64,000 bases of DNA, taken from the NCBI GenBank assembly GCA_900466605.1, contig UBMU01000036.1, positions 1 through 64,000 of the forward strand, read 5' to 3'. Below the pieces are notes generated by a model. The model made no database searches and was not told the DNA's origin. It saw nothing but the letters and a program-made list of their open reading frames with translations. The DNA is from Hyphomicrobiales bacterium. Its GTDB lineage: Bacteria > Pseudomonadota > Alphaproteobacteria > Rhizobiales > Rhizobiaceae. A program made the translations under genes and the position numbers. Below are positions 61,169 to 64,000 of this stretch, in pieces; the stretch's first letter is position 1; each line of letters begins with the position of its first letter.

Positions 61169-63367
61169 CTTCGCGTAAGGGTCGAAGCGGCCGTAGAACG
61201 ACTCGCCCTTGGCTGCCATATCCGTCAGCAGCGCTGTCGGCTTGAAGTGTGCGCCGTAGGTTGCCGCCAGTTTCTCGCAGAGTTCCACGAAGGTCTTCAC
61301 GCCCATGCCGTCGATGTAGGACAGCACGCCGCCGGTGTAGGGGGCGAAGCCGAAGCCGAGGATGGAGCCAACGTCGGCCTCGCGCGGATCGGTGACAATG
61401 CCTTCCTCGATGGTGCGCGCCGCTTCCAGCGCGATGGTGACGAGGAAGCGCTGCTTCAGCACTTCGACGCCGATGTCATCGGCCTTCTTCTGCGGGTAGA
61501 AGGTCTTCAGCTCGGGCCAAAGCGACTTCTTGGCCGGTTTCGCCGGATAGTCGTAGAAGCCCTTGCCATTCTTACGGCCGCGGCGGTCGAGTTCGTCGAC
61601 CATCTTGTTGATCAGCGCCATGTGCTTCGGATCGACGGCGGCTTCGCCGAGATCGGCGACGGTGGCCTTCAGGATCTTCTGGCTGAGATCGATCGCCACT
61701 TCGTCGTTCAGTGACAGCGGCCCAACAGGCATGCCGGCCATCTTGGCGGCATTCTCGATCATCGCAGGCGGCACGCCCTCGATCAGCATGTCATAGGCTT
61801 CGTGGATATAGCGGAAGACGCAACGATTGACGAAGAAGCCGCGCGTGTCGTTGACGACAATAGGCGTCTTCTTGATCGCGGCGACGTAGTCGAGTGCCAC
61901 GGCGAGCGCCTTGTCGCCTGTCTCCTTGCCGAGAATGACCTCAGTCAGCATCATCTTCTCGACCGGTGAGAAGAAGTGCACGCCGATGAAATCGGTCGGC
62001 CGCTTGGAGTTCCTGGCAAGGCCAGATATCGGCAGGGTCGAGGTGTTGGAAGCGAAGATGGCGCCTTCCGGCAATACGGCCTCAACCGCCTCGATCACGG
62101 CTTTCTTGACCTCACGGTCTTCGAAGACGGCTTCGATGACGAGATCGGCATCCTTGAGGTCTCCGTAGTCGGCGGACGGGACGATGCGTGCCAGCAGCGC
62201 CGCACCCTCGTCTTGCGTAAGGCGTCCCTTACCGATTGAGTCCTTCACCAGGCCCTCGCCAACGCCCTTGCCCTTCGTCGCCGCTTCGATGTCGCGGTCG
62301 ATGAGGGTGACGGGGATGCCGGCGGCGGCGGTCACATAGGCGATCGAGGCTCCCATGAAACCGGCGCCGACGACACCCACTTTCTTCAACTCCGTTTTCG
62401 GGATCCCGGCGGGGCGGCGGGCCCCTTTGCCGAGCTCCTGCATGGAGATGAAGAGCGAACGGATCATCGAGAAGGCTTCGTTGGTCTGCAGGATCTCGGT
62501 GAAATAGCGCTGCTCGATCTTGAGGCCGGTGTCGAACGGCACCTGCAGGCCTTCATAGACGCATTTCAGGACGGCGAGTGCTGCCGGGTAGTTGCCCGCC
62601 GTCTCGCGGCGCAGGATCGCGGGTGCGGCCGGCCAGAGCTGCGCTGCCGCAGGCGTCCAGATGCCGCCGCCGGGCGCCTTGAAGCCCTTCTCGTCCCAGG
62701 GGGCGACAGGCTTCAGCCCGTCCTTGATCATCTGCTTGGCGGCCGGGATCAGCTGATCCGGCTCGACCACCTGATGCAGGAGGTTCATCGCCTTGGCGCG
62801 TGCCGCCGTCAGCGACTGGCCTGTCGTCATCATCTGCAGCGCCGACTGGGCGTCCGCCAGGCGCGAGATGCGCTGCGTGCCGCCGGCGCCAGGGAAGATG
62901 CCGACCTTGACCTCGGGAAGCGCGATCTTCACCGACTTGGCATTCGAGGCGACGCGGCCGTGGCAGGCAAGCGACATTTCGAAGGCGCCGCCCATGCAGG
63001 TGCCGTTGATCGCCGAGACCCAAGGCTTGCCCGAGGTTTCGATCTTGCGGAACAAGCCGGTCATGCGGCCGACGAGATCGAACAGCTTCTGCGCGGCGCC
63101 ATCGGGATTGGCGGCCTTCTCCTGCTGGTAGAGGGAGAACATCGACTTGATCATCGAGAGGTCCGCGCCGCCGGAGAAGCTCGACTTGCCCGAGGTGATG
63201 ACCGCGCCCTTGACGGCGCTATCGGCAACCACGGCATCGACGATGGCGTCGAGCTCGTCCATCACCTCTTCGGTGAAGACGTTCATGGATTTGCCGGGCA
63301 TGTCCCAAGTGACAAGGGCGATGCCGTCTGCATCTGTTTCGACGGTGAAGTTCTTGTAAGTGTTCAT
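61151..63367 (-). CDS. Fused enoyl-CoA hydratase / 3-hydroxyacyl-CoA dehydrogenase (FadB/FadJ-type)
   Basis: 738 residues. The N-terminal crotonase domain has the oxyanion-hole regions 'GKSSFSGGADLSMIKSMF' and 'INGTCMGGAFEMSLACHGRV' with 'ALPEVKVGIFPGAGGTQRI'. The dehydrogenase part has the Rossmann 'VGVVGAGFMGASIAYVTAAAGIPVTLID', 'ASNTSTLPISGLA', 'GVHFFSPVEKMMLTEVI' (catalytic His) and the C-terminal dimer domains. It performs hydration and NAD-dependent oxidation in fatty-acid beta-oxidation, on the cytosolic side. It is the last gene of an operon with thiolase. Confidence 0.95.
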   Translation of the reverse strand: MNTYKNFTVETDADGIALVTWDMPGKSMNVFTEEVMDELDAIVDAVVADSAVKGAVITSGKSSFSGGADLSMIKSMFSLYQQEKAANPDGAAQKLFDLVGRMTGLFRKIETSGKPWVSAINGTCMGGAFEMSLACHGRVASNAKSVKIALPEVKVGIFPGAGGTQRISRLADAQSALQMMTTGQSLTAARAKAMNLLHQVVEPDQLIPAAKQMIKDGLKPVAPWDEKGFKAPGGGIWTPAAAQLWPAAPAILRRETAGNYPAALAVLKCVYEGLQVPFDTGLKIEQRYFTEILQTNEAFSMIRSLFISMQELGKGARRPAGIPKTELKKVGVVGAGFMGASIAYVTAAAGIPVTLIDRDIEAATKGKGVGEGLVKDSIGKGRLTQDEGAALLARIVPSADYGDLKDADLVIEAVFEDREVKKAVIEAVEAVLPEGAIFASNTSTLPISGLARNSKRPTDFIGVHFFSPVEKMMLTEVILGKETGDKALAVALDYVAAIKKTPIVVNDTRGFFVNRCVFRYIHEAYDMLIEGVPPAMIENAAKMAGMPVGPLSLNDEVAIDLSQKILKATVADLGEAAVDPKHMALINKMVDELDRRGRKNGKGFYDYPAKPAKKSLWPELKTFYPQKKADDIGVEVLKQRFLVTIALEAARTIEEGIVTDPREADVGSILGFGFAPYTGGVLSYIDGMGVKTFVELCEKLAATYGAHFKPTALLTDMAAKGESFYGRFDPYAKEKEAA

Positions 63368-63402
63368 GATGGGATTTCCTCTTCCCTCAAATTCCCAGGC
63401 TT

Positions 63403-63594
63403 TCAGAAGACGCCAAGCAGGTAGCAGGCCACGCCAATGACCAAGGCAAGGAACAGCAGCATGAAGCGATTTTCGCCTCGCAACCGCCGAACATGCTCCT
63501 TCGGATTGACCCGAGATGCCTTAGCAGCGGCCTCTTCCATGCTTTTATCGAGGTTTCGAAGCTCGAAGTGACGGTCCGTCTCGTTCTGGCCCAT
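63403..63594 (-). CDS. Small single-pass membrane protein
   Basis: 63 residues in the operon between thiolase and the hydratase/dehydrogenase. A charged N-terminal segment ('RNLDKSMEEAAAKASRVNPKEHVRRL') and one C-terminal membrane helix ('FMLLFLALVIGVACYLLGVF') give a tail-anchored layout. I do not recognise a family. Its position suggests a link with the membrane side of beta-oxidation, which is inference only. Confidence 0.7.
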   Translation of the reverse strand: MGQNETDRHFELRNLDKSMEEAAAKASRVNPKEHVRRLRGENRFMLLFLALVIGVACYLLGVF

Positions 63595-63617
63595 GGCGAA
63601 TGTCTGCCTGATAATCC

Positions 63618-64000
63618 CTAGACGCGTTCGATGATGGTCGCCGTGCCCATGCCGGCGCCGATGCAGAGCGTGACGAGCGCGGTGTTGAGATCGCGGCGCT
63701 CCAGTTCGTCCAGCACCGTGCCGAGGATCATCGCGCCGGTGGCGCCGAGCGGGTGGCCCATGGCGATCGCGCCGCCGTTGACGTTGATCTGGTCATGCGG
63801 GACCTCGAAGGCCTGCATGAAGCGCAGCACGACGGCGGCGAAAGCTTCGTTGAGCTCGAAGAGATCGATGTCGGCAAGCGTCATGCCCGTGCGCTTCAGA
63901 AGCTTTTCGGTGACGTCGACTGGGCCTGTCAGCATCAGCGCCGGGTCGGAGCCGATATTGGCAAAGGCCTTGATGCGGCCACGGGGCTTGATGCCCATGC
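63618..64000 (-). CDS. Acetyl-CoA C-acyltransferase (thiolase), C-terminal part
   Basis: Partial: the gene continues past the right edge, so only the C-terminal ~127 residues are seen. Thiolase motifs are complete in this part: 'LFELNEAFAAVVLRFM', 'NVNGGAIAMGHPLGATGAMI' with the catalytic His, and 'LVTLCIGAGMGTATIIERV' with the catalytic Cys. It cleaves 3-ketoacyl-CoA with CoA in the last step of beta-oxidation. It is transcribed into the small membrane protein and the hydratase/dehydrogenase genes. Confidence 0.95.
   Translation of the reverse strand, partial: MGIKPRGRIKAFANIGSDPALMLTGPVDVTEKLLKRTGMTLADIDLFELNEAFAAVVLRFMQAFEVPHDQINVNGGAIAMGHPLGATGAMILGTVLDELERRDLNTALVTLCIGAGMGTATIIERV

Overview
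The window looks like chromosomal DNA of an alphaproteobacterium of the Rhizobiaceae, most like Sinorhizobium/Ensifer or Rhizobium. The reasons are the GC-rich codon usage, the block phoR-pstSCAB-phoU-phoB followed by gcrA, argD, argF, hslO, apaG and metZ, a SAM-II riboswitch before metZ, CsgH-type curli genes and a rhizobial-type flagellin. The species call is inference from family recognition and gene order; no database was searched. I see no transposase, integrase, prophage gene or CRISPR array.

Layout. 1-5.6 kb is a surface-structure region: the end of a type I secretion adaptor, a LuxR-type regulator with two dyads upstream, a minus-strand curlin / CsgH / outer-membrane barrel cluster, and an orphan flagellin diverging from the curlin gene. 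It ends at tRNA-Thr. 5.9-10.7 kb holds nitronate monooxygenase, a membrane protein of unknown function, PPK2 and PhoR. 10.7-17.2 kb is the phosphate regulon, with a three-repeat Pho box before pstS and a strong terminator between pstS and pstC. 17.3-24.6 kb is housekeeping: gcrA, argD, argF, hslO, apaG, riboswitch-controlled metZ and a long dCTP deaminase. 24.7-27.9 kb is tRNA-Gly and three glycosyltransferase-like genes.

28.1-33.6 kb has a small unknown gene, a chemoreceptor ending in a CheR/CheB-tether-like tail, a processive glycosyltransferase with an N-terminal GspE/MshE-like domain, and a divergent solute-binding protein. 33.5-35.5 kb is a same-strand set: a LexA-like S24 regulator, a nuclease-fold protein without recognisable active-site residues, and a TerB protein. 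35.5-45.5 kb is mixed metabolism and envelope genes: an orphan response regulator, DUF952-pyrD, MATE, a CAP lipoprotein, DUF6460, a TPR-methyltransferase, YitT, Rrf2 with an AhpD-like protein, and an amino-acid-binding protein with a D-amino-acid dehydrogenase-type enzyme. 45.5-48.9 kb is a ligase-associated DNA-damage helicase with the nuclease PdeM, without the ligase and exonuclease beside them.

49-61 kb has small secreted and membrane genes, TauE/TIGR02186/GNAT in tight coupling, TerC, an ABC-F protein, an SbmA/ABCD-type transporter whose ATPase motifs are all degraded, DUF1254, a flavin monooxygenase and a BON protein. 61-64 kb is a fatty-acid beta-oxidation operon: thiolase, a small membrane protein and a fused hydratase/dehydrogenase.

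The parts most worth following up are the curli cluster with its non-CsgG barrel and apparently leaderless CsgH, the ATPase-dead ABC protein, the glycosyltransferase with a possible c-di-GMP-type sensory domain, the S24/nuclease-like/TerB set, and an orphan terminator suggesting a small RNA upstream of argD.
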